Source of the DNA: Verrucomicrobiota bacterium
GTDB taxonomy: Bacteria; Verrucomicrobiota; Verrucomicrobiia; Chthoniobacterales; SZAS-18
Length of the DNA: 64,000 bases
Assembly (NCBI GenBank): GCA_025353105.1
Contig: JANXRG010000006.1
Location: 1 to 64,000, forward strand
Direction of reading: 5' to 3'
Part shown: positions 29,340-38,791 of the stretch, piece by piece
Numbering within the stretch: position 1 is the stretch's first letter
How the letters are laid out: each line of letters starts with the position of its first letter
Program-made: the position numbers and the translations under genes
The notes under the pieces: generated by a model
The model's input: only the letters and a program-made list of their open reading frames with translations
Told to the model about the DNA's origin: nothing
Databases searched by the model: none

Positions 29340-29879
29340 ATGCATTCCCGCCCGATCCGTCTCGCCCTAACCTTCCTGGCCACTTCCACGCTGTTGATAT
29401 CCGCTGACGCCTTCCGGGTGCGCGCCGACGATGCGCCGCCGGGGCCCCCGGTAGTGAGTTTCAAACTCCTGCTGCCGTTCCTCCCTACGGCCCTGCCCGG
29501 TTGGACCGCGGAAAAGCCGGAGGGCAACACGATGCGGATGGGTCCGATGGAAATCACGACCGTGGGCGCGAAGTTCGCCAAGGGCACCAGCACCGCAAGC
29601 GTCGAGATCATCGATTACTCGCTGCAGCGTGCGGTCATGAAGGGCATGATGCTGGGCTGGCAGTTTTCGAACGAGAGCACGGATGGCTACCAAAAAGGCG
29701 TGACGATCGACGGCGTCTCCGGCTACGAGACGTTTTCCGAGGCCGACAAGGAGACGAACGTGTTCGTTATCGCGGGCGACCGGTTTTGGGTGCACGTCGA
29801 AGTCCGGGGTGAAAAACCCGAGGTTGCACGCGCGTGGCTCGGTAAAATCGATCTCAAGGGCCTGGCTGGGGTGAACTAG
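29340..29879 (+). CDS. Secreted protein, unknown function
   Basis: A 179-residue product with a signal peptide (RLALTFLATSTLLISADAF) and a mature beta-rich domain with GNTMRMGPMEITTVGAKF and GDRFWVHVEVRGEKPEVAR. Its pattern (a short-lived 'amplitude' domain with SLQRAVMKGM) is not one I can assign. It may be periplasmic. A 7-nt inverted array follows its stop. Confidence 0.65.
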   Translation: MHSRPIRLALTFLATSTLLISADAFRVRADDAPPGPPVVSFKLLLPFLPTALPGWTAEKPEGNTMRMGPMEITTVGAKFAKGTSTASVEIIDYSLQRAVMKGMMLGWQFSNESTDGYQKGVTIDGVSGYETFSEADKETNVFVIAGDRFWVHVEVRGEKPEVARAWLGKIDLKGLAGVN

Positions 29880-29883
29880 AAAA

Positions 29884-29975
29884 GGATCAGGGAACAAGGA
29901 GGAAGGAAGAAGTGCGGACCCCATCCCCAGACCGCCGCCTTCCCCATTTGTTCCTTCCTCCCTCCTCCTTGTTCC
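29884..29975. repeat. Inverted heptamer arrays (GGAACAA / TTGTTCC)
   Basis: Left half: GGATCAG, GGAACAA, GGAGGAA, GGAAGAA (29884-29911). Right half: TTGTTCC, TTCCTCC, CTCCTCC, TTGTTCC (29948-29975). All units keep exact 7-nt register and the halves are reverse complements, so the transcript could fold into a long purine/pyrimidine stem with a 36-nt loop. It fills the gap between two rightward genes. Confidence 0.9.
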
Positions 29976-29986
29976 TTTAATTCCCC

Positions 29987-31027
29987 ATGTCCCGCACCAC
30001 GCTTCTTCGGCGCTGCTTCGCGATCGCATTCGCCGTGGCCGCGGTGTTGCTGTTCGCGCGTGACTACCTGCCGACGGTCCTGCCGCAGGCGTTCACGTGG
30101 TTCTGGCCGGAGACGACCGGCAAGATCACACGGAGTCGGGTGTTTAACGCGGGCGACGATGAATATCGCCTGACTGATTCGCATTTTTCGGTCCGCTATG
30201 AGTATAGCGTCGGCGGAACTGAATTTACCGGGGCGGATTATCGACTGCACTCAGATGCCACGCAGGGAGTCTGGTACGCCGAACGTCTCGCGAACCGCTT
30301 CCCGGTCGGAAAAACCGTACCGGTCTACTACGATCCGGAGCGGCCCGAGCGCTCCGTGCTGATCCGCGGCTGGATGAGCGAGGACGGCCAGATGTTCCTG
30401 ATGCTCGGGCCGTTGGTCGGGCTGATTGCGATGTTGCTGGGGGGAACTTTATTCGAAGTCAACGCGCTGCGCCGGCGACCGGCGACCGCCGGTTTGATTT
30501 CGCGGGAAGACGGCCGGCGCGTCGAACTCGACGTTCCGTTGGTCGAACCCTGGGTGGCGTTCGCGACGATCATCTTTGTTCTGCCGCTTCTCACCCTCAT
30601 CGTGTTCGCTCTGCTCGTTACGGCCACCCGGAACGCCGCGTTGCTTGATCTCATCTGGTTTGTCTGGCTGGGTTTGATCGCGCTGATTCTCTTCCTGATT
30701 TACAAGGCGCGCGCGTTACTGCGTTCCCGGCGCTGGCGGGTCGTTATTGATCACGCGACCGGAGTCGTTGAGTTACCGGACAAGGCGACGAACGACGGCC
30801 AGACACCGTCAACAATCCCGCTCAAGGAGGTCACGCGCTTCTTTGCCATGACGATGGAGCAGCCCCGTCGCAAGATGGTGCCGCGCAAATACCACGCCGC
30901 CTTGATCGAGTGGCGGGATCCGGAGGCCGACGAGTTGCATCAAGCGGAGATTTTCGAATCGGATTATCCCTGGCGCGCGCGGCACGTGGCCGATTGGCTG
31001 GAAAATCAGCGCACCGCGGTGCGCTGA
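29987..31027 (+). CDS. DUF3592-type membrane protein
   Basis: A 346-residue protein with an N-terminal helix, then an extracytoplasmic domain with the DUF3592 pattern (TTGKITRSRV, YEYSVGGTEFTGADYR, VPVYYDPERPERSVL), followed by three more hydrophobic segments (GPLVGLIAMLLGG, FATIIFVLPLLTLIVFALL, LIWFVWLGLIALILFLIY) and a cytoplasmic tail. Function unknown. Its stop is two bases before a heptamer array, and it faces hrpB. Confidence 0.8.
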   Translation: MSRTTLLRRCFAIAFAVAAVLLFARDYLPTVLPQAFTWFWPETTGKITRSRVFNAGDDEYRLTDSHFSVRYEYSVGGTEFTGADYRLHSDATQGVWYAERLANRFPVGKTVPVYYDPERPERSVLIRGWMSEDGQMFLMLGPLVGLIAMLLGGTLFEVNALRRRPATAGLISREDGRRVELDVPLVEPWVAFATIIFVLPLLTLIVFALLVTATRNAALLDLIWFVWLGLIALILFLIYKARALLRSRRWRVVIDHATGVVELPDKATNDGQTPSTIPLKEVTRFFAMTMEQPRRKMVPRKYHAALIEWRDPEADELHQAEIFESDYPWRARHVADWLENQRTAVR

Positions 31028-31029
31028 AA

Positions 31030-31125
31030 GGAACAAGGAGGAAGGAAGAATAAGTAAGGAACAAATGAAGACGTCCTTCGCGAAAAAAATTTCCATCTTC
31101 TTCCTTCCTCCTTGTTTCTTCTTCC
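31030..31125. repeat. Inverted heptamer arrays between DUF3592 gene and hrpB
   Basis: Left: GGAACAA, GGAGGAA, GGAAGAA, TAAGTAA, GGAACAA (31030-31064). Right: TTCCATC, TTCTTCC, TTCCTCC, TTGTTTC, TTCTTCC (31091-31125). Five units each in exact 7-nt steps, complementary between halves. It occupies nearly the whole gap between two convergent stops and may act as a two-way terminator. Confidence 0.9.
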
Positions 31126-31130
31126 TTTTC

Positions 31131-33698
31131 TCACTTCCACTCGTGTTTCGGATATTTCCGCTGCAATTCCAGTTTGATTTTGGGGTAGCTTTCCTTCCAG
31201 AAATTTGCGAGGTCCTTCGTGATCTGGATGGGTCGCATATTGGGCGCGAGGACTTCAATCGTCACCGGCACGCGGCGCGAAGCGACAAACAACCCTCCCT
31301 CGACGCCGTATAAATCCTGGATGCGCGCGGCGATCACCGGCGGAGCACCGGTGTCATCGTAGCGGAGTTTGCGATTGCGTCCGCCGGGCAGCTCGAGACG
31401 CTCGGGCGCGTATTCGTCCAGCCACGCCTGTTGCCGCGAGGAAAGCCAGCTCTTGAACGTCTTCCACACCGGCCGGTCCTTGATCTGGTTGTAGGTGAAC
31501 GCGCCAAGGCAGAGTTGCTCGAGCAGGGCGAGCCGGTCCTCCGGATTCAACGCCGGCAGCTCCAGTTCCGGCATCCAGACGCGCAGCGAATTGAGCCGCG
31601 CGATCCATTGCTCCACGGCGTCGTCCAGCTGCTCCAGCTTCAATCGCCCCGCGTGGACCTCGGCGGCCAACAGTTTCGCCGATTGTTCGCGGGGCGGATC
31701 CTCGCCCAGCTTCTCGGCCAGGGCCAGGTCGCGGAAATACCGCCGGCGGCGCACGTACACGCGCCGCTGCGGTGCGTCGTAATATGTCTCGTCCTCGTTC
31801 CGAAAATCGTCCGGAAACATCTCGCGCAGCCACTCCTCCTCGATCGCGGTCGCGAGACTCAGCAGCGTGTTGACTTCGGAATCGCGGCCCTCCACCTCGC
31901 GCACCTCCCCCACGACCAGCAGCGGCGCCTCGTGCACCGCGCTTTCGCGCGCGAGGACCCCGCGACGCCCTCCGACCAGCGCGCAGCGCAGCGTGCCGCC
32001 ATCGAGGCGCTTCGCCACCTGATCCGCGAAGCCCGCGAGAATACAGCGCCGGATCTCGTCGCTCGGCGGCGCGCCGTTGCTTTCGATTTCGAGGCCCTCG
32101 TCCTTCGCAATGCGCAGAAACTGTCCGCCCAGCTCCGACGCGGCGCGCGCGGTGAGGCCGTGAATGCCAAGTTTGCGCAGCCGGCCCGGATCGAAATTGC
32201 TCTGCTCGGCGTAGCGCAACGCGCGCATCTGGAGGAAAAAATCCGACTCGCGTTCGTGGCCGAGAATGTCCTCGCGCAACTCGTCCGTGAATTTGTCCGT
32301 CGGACGCATGAAAAGCCCGCGACCCTGCGTCAATGCCGCAAGGCGGGCGATCGCTCCCACGCAGTTGCGCTCCTGCGCGGCCAGCAGCATCCGGGAGTAG
32401 CGCGGATGCACCGGAAACGCGAGCATGCGCCGACCGAGTTCGGTGATGGCGCCGTTCGGCCCGTGCGCGATAGCGCCCAGGCTTTCGAGCAATCGTTCGG
32501 CGCGCTCGAGCGAGCGCCGCTCGGGCGCCTCCAGCCAGCGGAAACCGTGGATGTCGCCCACGCCGCCGGCCTTCAGGGTGAGGACGACCTCGGCCAGATC
32601 GAGCCGCTTCACCTCGGGTAATTCCTGCTGGGCACGGTGAAGGTGATCCTCCTGCGTCCACAGTCGCATGGCGTATCCCTCGGACGTTCGGCCCGCGCGG
32701 CCCGCGCGCTGGTCGGCCGACGCGCGGCTGATCTTTTCGATGAGCAGCGTGTTGATGCCGCGGTACGGATCGAACTTTGCGATGCGCGCGAGCCCGCTGT
32801 CGATGACGAGGCGCACGCCGTCGATCGTGAGCGAAGTCTCGGCGACATTGGTCGAGACCACGACTTTGCGTTTACCCCCTTCGACGGGCGCGAGGGCCGC
32901 GTCCTGATCGTTCACCGGGAGTTCGCCGTGCAACGGGCGGGGCGTCCAATTGCGATCGAGCCGGCTGCGGTTGCGGATTTCCTGGATCGTCCGCGAAATC
33001 TCGAACGCACCCGGCATGAAGATGAGCGCATCGCCGGTCGGAAAATCCGGCGTGAGCCGGTCAAGTTCGTCCGCCGCCAGTTCCCACACCGGTTTCTTGT
33101 CCGCCAGCTTCTGCGGCAGATAATCGATCTCGACGGGAAAGGTACGTCCGGTCGAGGTCAGCGTGACGCTCTTCGGGCCCAGATAATGGGCGAGCAGCGA
33201 CGTCTCGAGCGTCGCGGACATGACGATCAACTTAAGGTCCGGCCGGGTCGACTCCTGCAATTGCAGCGCGCGGGCGAGCGTGATGTCGCCGTACAGATGG
33301 CGCTCATGAAATTCGTCGAAGAGGATCGCGCCCACCTCCGGCAGCTCGGGGTTCGACAGCATCCAACGCAGCAAGATGCCCTCGGTTACAAACTGCAACC
33401 GCGTTTCGCGCGAACTCTGGTTGTCGAAACGAATGGTGTATCCGACCTCGCCCCCGAGCTTCGCGTTCCGCTCCCGCGCCACGCGGCTCGCCAGCATGCG
33501 GGTGGCGAGACGGCGCGGCTGCAGGATCACCGCTTTTCGCTTGTCGCCGAGGAGTCCGGCTTCGAGCAGCATCTGCGGAACCTGCGTGGATTTCCCCGAG
33601 CCAGTCGGCGCCTGCAAAATGAGCCGATCCGTCGCGCGGAGACTTCCGACAATCTCGGACTCCAGCGAATAGATGGGTAAATCGCGCGGTGACGGCAT
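31131..33698 (-). CDS. hrpB: ATP-dependent RNA helicase HrpB
   Basis: An 855-residue DExH helicase of the HrpB type. Motifs in order: I APTGSGKSTQVP, Ia LQPRRLATR, II LFDEFHERHLYGD, III MSATLETS, V VSTNVAETSLTIDGV, VI QRAGRAGR, then helicase-associated and HrpB C-terminal domains (SYPKIKLELQRKYPKHEWK at the end). The cellular role in most bacteria is unknown. Start ATG 33698 is preferred to TTG 33707. It is divergent from glmS. Confidence 0.95.
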   Translation of the reverse strand: MPSPRDLPIYSLESEIVGSLRATDRLILQAPTGSGKSTQVPQMLLEAGLLGDKRKAVILQPRRLATRMLASRVARERNAKLGGEVGYTIRFDNQSSRETRLQFVTEGILLRWMLSNPELPEVGAILFDEFHERHLYGDITLARALQLQESTRPDLKLIVMSATLETSLLAHYLGPKSVTLTSTGRTFPVEIDYLPQKLADKKPVWELAADELDRLTPDFPTGDALIFMPGAFEISRTIQEIRNRSRLDRNWTPRPLHGELPVNDQDAALAPVEGGKRKVVVSTNVAETSLTIDGVRLVIDSGLARIAKFDPYRGINTLLIEKISRASADQRAGRAGRTSEGYAMRLWTQEDHLHRAQQELPEVKRLDLAEVVLTLKAGGVGDIHGFRWLEAPERRSLERAERLLESLGAIAHGPNGAITELGRRMLAFPVHPRYSRMLLAAQERNCVGAIARLAALTQGRGLFMRPTDKFTDELREDILGHERESDFFLQMRALRYAEQSNFDPGRLRKLGIHGLTARAASELGGQFLRIAKDEGLEIESNGAPPSDEIRRCILAGFADQVAKRLDGGTLRCALVGGRRGVLARESAVHEAPLLVVGEVREVEGRDSEVNTLLSLATAIEEEWLREMFPDDFRNEDETYYDAPQRRVYVRRRRYFRDLALAEKLGEDPPREQSAKLLAAEVHAGRLKLEQLDDAVEQWIARLNSLRVWMPELELPALNPEDRLALLEQLCLGAFTYNQIKDRPVWKTFKSWLSSRQQAWLDEYAPERLELPGGRNRKLRYDDTGAPPVIAARIQDLYGVEGGLFVASRRVPVTIEVLAPNMRPIQITKDLANFWKESYPKIKLELQRKYPKHEWK

Positions 33699-33817
33699 TG
33701 CTCTCAACCGAACGCGCAGACCCGCCCAGGTGGCAAATGGAAAAGCCCGAATTCACCTGCCGCTTGCCGATCCCGCAGAAAAACATAGATTTCCACCCAG
33801 TGCGCTCTGCGCCACAG

Positions 33818-33859
33818 ATTTCAGGTTTCGACATTTTGCATTCGGCATTCGGCATCCCC
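33818..33859. repeat. Heptamer array (ATTTCAG to CATTCGG) upstream of glmS
   Basis: ATTTCAG, GTTTCGA, CATTTTG, CATTCGG, CATTCGG and CATCCCC follow one another in exact 7-nt register, ending seven bases before the glmS ATG. The repeat therefore makes up the immediate 5' leader and any ribosome-binding site of glmS. The ATTTCAG word is the one in leuS. Confidence 0.88.
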
Positions 33860-33866
33860 CCTCCCC

Positions 33867-35723
33867 ATGTGCGGCATCGTCGGCTACATCGGCAAGGCTC
33901 CCGCCGCTCCCATCATGCTCGATGGGCTGCATCGGCTCGAGTACCGCGGTTATGACTCGGCCGGGCTGGCCACGCTAAACGGGCATGGGCTGGAGGTGCG
34001 CAAGGCCGTCGGTCGGATTCAAAACCTCGCGGATCTCGTGGGCCGCGAGGGCGTGGGCGGTTCGCTGGGCATCAGCCACACGCGCTGGGCCACGCACGGT
34101 GCGGTGACCAACGAGAACGCGCATCCGCATTTCGACCAGAGCGGCAAGCTCGCTATCGTCCACAACGGCGTCATCGAAAACTACCAGCAGCTCCGCGAGG
34201 AACTCGTGGAACAGGGCCACGCCTTTCGTTCGCAGACGGACACCGAGGTCCTCGCGCACTACATCGGCATGCTCTATGACCGCGTGGGCGGCCCGCCGTC
34301 GAAGGCGAGACTCGTGGACGCGGTGCGCACGACGTTGAACAAGACGATTGGCGCTTACGGCCTTGCGATCATCCACGCGGACCTGCCCGACCTGATGATC
34401 GGCGTTCGGCGCGGCAGCCCCCTGGCACTTGGCTTGGGCAAGGGCGAGCACTTCCTGGCGAGCGACCCGGCGGCTTTTGCGGCGCACACGCGCGAGGTCG
34501 TTTACCTGAACGACTTTGACATGGCCGTGATCGAGCGCGGCCAGTTTGAGATTCGCTCGCTGCTCGGCGGCGGACCCGGGAGCTACGAAGTCAGCGAATT
34601 CGAATTCACCGGCGAAGCGGCGAAGAAGGGCGACTACGCGCACTTCATGCTCAAGGAAATCTACGAGCAGCCGAACACCGTGCGCGACGCCATGCGCGGA
34701 CGCCTCTCACACGAGGATGCCACCGCGCGGCTCGGTGGATTGAACATGACGCCGCAGGAATTGCGCGACATCGACCGCGTCATTCTCTCGGCCTGCGGCA
34801 GCGCCTGTCACGCCGCGCTCGTCGGCGAGTACATTCTCGAGTCGCTTGCGCGCGTCCCGGCGGAGGTCGATTACGCGAGCGAGTTCCGCTGGCGCAACAT
34901 GCCGCTGAACAAGGACACGCTCATCCTCGCCATCAGCCAGAGCGGTGAGACGGCCGACACCCTCGCCGCCCTGCGCGAGGGCATCCGGCGCGGCCACCGC
35001 GTGCGCGGCGTCTGCAACAATGTCGCCAGTACGATCGCGCGCGAAAGCGGCGGCGGCGTGTACATGCACGCCGGACCGGAAATTGGTGTCGCCGCGACGA
35101 AATCCTTCACCAGCCAGGTGGTCATCCTCGCGCTGCTCGCGCTCCTGCTCGGCCGGATCCGGCATCTCTCGTTCGGCGAGGGACTCGCCATCATCAAGGC
35201 GCTGGAGGCGCTCCCCGATCAAATTGCGCGCTGCCTCGAACTGGATTCGAAAATCAAGACGATCGCAGAGAAGTATGCCGACGCGGAAGGCATGCTCTTC
35301 CTCGGGCGGCAGTACAATTATCCCATCGCGCTTGAGGGCGCGTTGAAGATGAAGGAAATTTCCTACATCAACGCGAACGGCCATCCGAGCGGCGAATTGA
35401 AGCACGGCATCATCGCGCTGATTCGCCCCGAATTCCCCAGCGTGTTCATCGCGCCCGACGACACCGTCTTCGAGAAGAACCTGAACAACATCGAGCAGGT
35501 GAAGGCTCGGAAGGGACCGATCATCGCGATCGGCACCGAGGGCGCGACCGGTCGCCTCGACCAGATTTGCAACGACGTCATCGCCGTGCCGCGCACGCTC
35601 GAATTTCTCACCCCACTGCTCACGGTCATCCCCCTTCAGCTCTTCGCCTATCACACCGCCGTGCATCTCGGCTGCGATGTCGACAAGCCGCGCAATCTCG
35701 CCAAGAGCGTGACGGTGGAGTGA
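33867..35723 (+). CDS. glmS: Glutamine-fructose-6-phosphate aminotransferase GlmS
   Basis: A 618-residue enzyme making glucosamine-6-phosphate for cell-wall precursors. The N-terminal glutaminase domain begins MCGIVGYIG with the catalytic Cys next to Met; TRWATHG and HNGVIENY follow. Two SIS domains carry SACGSACHAAL, SQSGETADTLAAL and the C-terminal NLAKSVTVE. No glmS ribozyme is visible upstream; the leader is a heptamer array instead. Confidence 0.97.
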   Translation: MCGIVGYIGKAPAAPIMLDGLHRLEYRGYDSAGLATLNGHGLEVRKAVGRIQNLADLVGREGVGGSLGISHTRWATHGAVTNENAHPHFDQSGKLAIVHNGVIENYQQLREELVEQGHAFRSQTDTEVLAHYIGMLYDRVGGPPSKARLVDAVRTTLNKTIGAYGLAIIHADLPDLMIGVRRGSPLALGLGKGEHFLASDPAAFAAHTREVVYLNDFDMAVIERGQFEIRSLLGGGPGSYEVSEFEFTGEAAKKGDYAHFMLKEIYEQPNTVRDAMRGRLSHEDATARLGGLNMTPQELRDIDRVILSACGSACHAALVGEYILESLARVPAEVDYASEFRWRNMPLNKDTLILAISQSGETADTLAALREGIRRGHRVRGVCNNVASTIARESGGGVYMHAGPEIGVAATKSFTSQVVILALLALLLGRIRHLSFGEGLAIIKALEALPDQIARCLELDSKIKTIAEKYADAEGMLFLGRQYNYPIALEGALKMKEISYINANGHPSGELKHGIIALIRPEFPSVFIAPDDTVFEKNLNNIEQVKARKGPIIAIGTEGATGRLDQICNDVIAVPRTLEFLTPLLTVIPLQLFAYHTAVHLGCDVDKPRNLAKSVTVE

Positions 35724-35739
35724 TCCGTCCGGCGCGCGT

Positions 35740-37836
35740 TCATTTGGCCGGGGCCGGCGTGGTCCAGCGGTTCAACCATGTGAGCACAGTCTCGTGCCAC
35801 TGAAGACTGTTCTGCGGCTTGAGGACCCAGTGATTTTCGTCGGGGAAGTAGAGAAACTGGCTCGGGATGCCGCGCCGCTGCAACGCGGTGAAAATGCCGA
35901 TGGCATGCTCGGCGCCCACCCTGTAATCGAGCGCCCCCTGCACGACGAGCATCGGGGTCTTCCATTTCGCGACGTGGTTGAGGGGGTTATGGCGCTCGTA
36001 TAAATCCGGTTTTTCCCACTGCGTCCCGCCCATCTCCCACTCGTCGAACCACAGCTCATCGGTCGAGTAGGTTCCGAGCCGGGTGTCGAAGACGCCGTCG
36101 TGACAAACCAGACACTTCCAGGGCTCCGTCCAATTGCCCGCGATCCAGGCGATCATGTAGCCTCCGTAGCTGGCGCCCAACGCCGCGGCGCGGTTCGCAT
36201 CGAGAAAGTTGAATTTCTCGAGCGCGAATGCCCAGCCCTTTTTCAAGTCTTCAAGGGGCGCGCCGCCCCAGTCCCCGCTCACTGCGTCGGTGAACTTCTG
36301 GCCGTAGCCGGTGGACCCGTGAAAATCGATGAAGACGACCGCATAACCCGCGCCCGCGTAGATCTGCGGATTCCAGCGATAATGAAACTCGTTGCCGAAG
36401 CTGCCTTGAGGCCCGCCATGAATCAGAAATGCGACCGGATATTTTTTTCCGGCCAAATATCCTGCCGGTTTCATCACGTAGCCGTAAACGGTCTCATCCT
36501 TTGCGCCTTTGAAGGAGAACTGCTCGTAGTCGCCGAAGGTGATGCTCGCGAGCGCAACGGCATTCTGCTGGGTAAGTTGGGTGGGCTTGGCGCCCTCTGT
36601 CGTGGCGCTCCGGAAAAGATCCGCCGGGGCATTCAACGTGGACCTGGCATAGACAATTCCGTCCGCCGAAAGGCTGAAACCCCCGACATTTCCTTGATCG
36701 GTCAGAGCCTTCGTCTTTCCGCTCGCGACGTCGATCGCAAACAGCCGGTTCTGGCCGAGGTCGTCGGCGTTCGTGTAAAGCGTCCGGCCGTCCGCGGAAA
36801 TTTTCAGGGCCGCGGCGCTCCGGTCCCAATCGGGCGCAACCTCGCGCTTCTTGCCGCTCGCCAGATCCAATTCCATGATCCCAAAGCGATCGGCCTCGAA
36901 GCCGGCCCGCTTCATGGCGAGGTAGTAGAGCTTCCGTCCGTCGGGCGACGCGAGCGGATAGCCGTCCCACGCCGGATTATCGGCGGTGAGATTGCGCGGA
37001 GCCCCGCTGCCGTCCGCTGCCGCCGCGTAGATGTCGAAATTCGTCGACCACGCCTCGGCCTTCCCCGCGATGCGCGCGTTGAGATAGAGCGTCTTTCCGT
37101 CGGGCGAGAACGCATACTCCGAGTCGTCGCCGAACGGCTTGGACGGCACGTCGCCGTCGATCCCGCGCGAGACAAGCACGGGCTCGCCCGTGGCCGCGCC
37201 CACCGGATCGAGCGGCAGGGTGAAGAGCTGGGCGCGCGTGCCGTTCGCCCACGTGTCCCAATGCCGGACGAAGAGCTTGTCGAACAACAGGCCGGACGCC
37301 TTCGGCTTCGCCTTCTCATCGAGCCGCTTCTTCGTCTCGCCGAGCGTCGCAGCATCGGGGAAGACCTCGAGCGTGACGGCAAGGCGGCGTCCGTCCGGCG
37401 AAACCATGAAGCTGCCGACGTCGAGGGGCAGCTGCGTGACCGGTTGCGCCTCGCCGCCGTCGAGCGCCAGGCGCCACACCTGGCTTGAACCGGTGCGCGA
37501 CGAGAGAAAATAGACTGCCTTCGCGTCCGGCGACCATCGGGGCGTGTTGGCGTCGACCCCGGGCGCGCTCAGCATCCGCGGCGCGGCGCCCGGCGTCTTC
37601 AGATCGAGCAGCCACAGGCCGTTGACGCCCTTGTTCGTCTCGAGATCCGTCCGACGCACCTGGTACGCGACAAATCTTCCGTCCGGCGAGACGCGCGGAT
37701 CGGAGACCCGCTCCATCAACACGAGGTCGCGCGCGGAAAATGGTTTCTTTTCCGCGGCCTTCGCCTCCGCGCCGGGGAGCGGCACGGCTGCGACCATGGC
37801 GACGAACGCGACGAGTGGGGAGGCAATTTTCAGCAT
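35740..37836 (-). CDS. S9-family prolyl oligopeptidase-like peptidase
   Basis: A 698-residue secreted serine peptidase. After a signal peptide (LVAFVAMVAAVPLPGAEA) there is a beta-propeller with several SPDG repeats (VSPDGRFVAYQ, FSPDGKTLYLN, ASPDGRKLYYL) and a C-terminal alpha/beta-hydrolase domain: oxyanion HGGPQGSFG, nucleophile GASYGGYM, Asp in QGALDYRV and His in DENHWV. It probably cleaves oligopeptides in the periplasm, like acylaminoacyl or dipeptidyl peptidases. Start ATG 37836 begins the signal peptide. Confidence 0.92.
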   Translation of the reverse strand: MLKIASPLVAFVAMVAAVPLPGAEAKAAEKKPFSARDLVLMERVSDPRVSPDGRFVAYQVRRTDLETNKGVNGLWLLDLKTPGAAPRMLSAPGVDANTPRWSPDAKAVYFLSSRTGSSQVWRLALDGGEAQPVTQLPLDVGSFMVSPDGRRLAVTLEVFPDAATLGETKKRLDEKAKPKASGLLFDKLFVRHWDTWANGTRAQLFTLPLDPVGAATGEPVLVSRGIDGDVPSKPFGDDSEYAFSPDGKTLYLNARIAGKAEAWSTNFDIYAAAADGSGAPRNLTADNPAWDGYPLASPDGRKLYYLAMKRAGFEADRFGIMELDLASGKKREVAPDWDRSAAALKISADGRTLYTNADDLGQNRLFAIDVASGKTKALTDQGNVGGFSLSADGIVYARSTLNAPADLFRSATTEGAKPTQLTQQNAVALASITFGDYEQFSFKGAKDETVYGYVMKPAGYLAGKKYPVAFLIHGGPQGSFGNEFHYRWNPQIYAGAGYAVVFIDFHGSTGYGQKFTDAVSGDWGGAPLEDLKKGWAFALEKFNFLDANRAAALGASYGGYMIAWIAGNWTEPWKCLVCHDGVFDTRLGTYSTDELWFDEWEMGGTQWEKPDLYERHNPLNHVAKWKTPMLVVQGALDYRVGAEHAIGIFTALQRRGIPSQFLYFPDENHWVLKPQNSLQWHETVLTWLNRWTTPAPAK

Positions 37837-37959
37837 GGGAGTCGCGAAGTTTCCGGTTTTCGCGCCGCCAATCCAAGCAGATAAGTCCGGCGCGGGCGCG
37901 GGACCTGCCGTCGTCGCGATGGACAAGGGACGCGCGGTCCGCTAGAGCCGGGCTGTCCC

Positions 37960-38784
37960 GTGAGCACCATTACCGTCAGCAGTCTCCATCTTCATCCGGT
38001 GAAATCCTGCCGCAGCGTCGCGGTGGAGGTGACGACCTTTGATGCGTTCGGCCTCGTCAACGACCGGCGCTTCCTCATCGTCGACGCCGCGCGGAATTTC
38101 CAAACCCAGCGGAGCGACGCGCACATCGCCCTGATCGAGGCGCGCTTTGAGCACGGGTCGCTCGTGCTGCAGGTCCCGAGAGCGCGCGAATTCCGCCTGC
38201 CGCTCGACACGGCAAGTACAGGTGACCGACCCGTCACGGTCTGGCGCGACACGGTGCCGGCCGGGGACATGGGCGATGGCGTCGCGGCGTGGTTGAGCGC
38301 GGTGCTCGGTCGGCCGAGCCGGCTGGTGCGCGCGGGCGAAACTTTCGAGCGCCGCCTGCCGGTCGCGCGCATCCCCGCAGCACACGCCGACGCGCTCACG
38401 GACGTGCCCATCGCCTTCGTCGACGCGTTTCCGATCCTCGTCATCTCGGAGGCGTCGCTCGAGGACTTGAATGGGCGTCTCGAGGTGCCGCTGCCGATGA
38501 ATCGCTTTCGGCCGAACATCGTCCTGCGCGGCACGGAGCCGCACGAAGAGGACCGCTGGAAAATTATCCGAATCGGCGACATGGAGTTCCGTGCTGGCGG
38601 CCATTGCGGTCGCTGCATCGTCACCACCACGGACCAGACGACCGGGGAACGCGGGCCGGAGCCGCTGAAGACGCTTGGAAAATACCGCCGGGACGACCAC
38701 GGGGCGATCAACTTCGGCCAATACCTGATGCACCGGGGCCGCGGGACTATTCGCGTCGGGGATGCGGTGGAAATCGTGGCGTGA
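37960..38784 (+). CDS. MOSC-domain protein, YcbX/mARC type
   Basis: A 274-residue protein with an N-terminal MOSC beta-barrel (SSLHLHPVKSCRSVAVEV, DRRFLIVD) and a MOSC domain with the molybdenum-ligand Cys in GGHCGRCIVTTTDQTTG and the EPLKTLGKYR motif. This pattern fits molybdenum-cofactor enzymes that reduce N-hydroxylated compounds. The ferredoxin domain of E. coli YcbX is missing, so an external electron donor is needed. GTG start at 37960; a dispersed repeat follows its stop. Confidence 0.9.
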   Translation: MSTITVSSLHLHPVKSCRSVAVEVTTFDAFGLVNDRRFLIVDAARNFQTQRSDAHIALIEARFEHGSLVLQVPRAREFRLPLDTASTGDRPVTVWRDTVPAGDMGDGVAAWLSAVLGRPSRLVRAGETFERRLPVARIPAAHADALTDVPIAFVDAFPILVISEASLEDLNGRLEVPLPMNRFRPNIVLRGTEPHEEDRWKIIRIGDMEFRAGGHCGRCIVTTTDQTTGERGPEPLKTLGKYRRDDHGAINFGQYLMHRGRGTIRVGDAVEIVA

Positions 38785-38791
38785 TCAAGTT

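Noticed and set aside
33700-33866. Possible glmS ribozyme in the glmS leader
   Set aside because: The leader is dominated by 7-nt repeats and lacks the ribozyme core; the space is also short.
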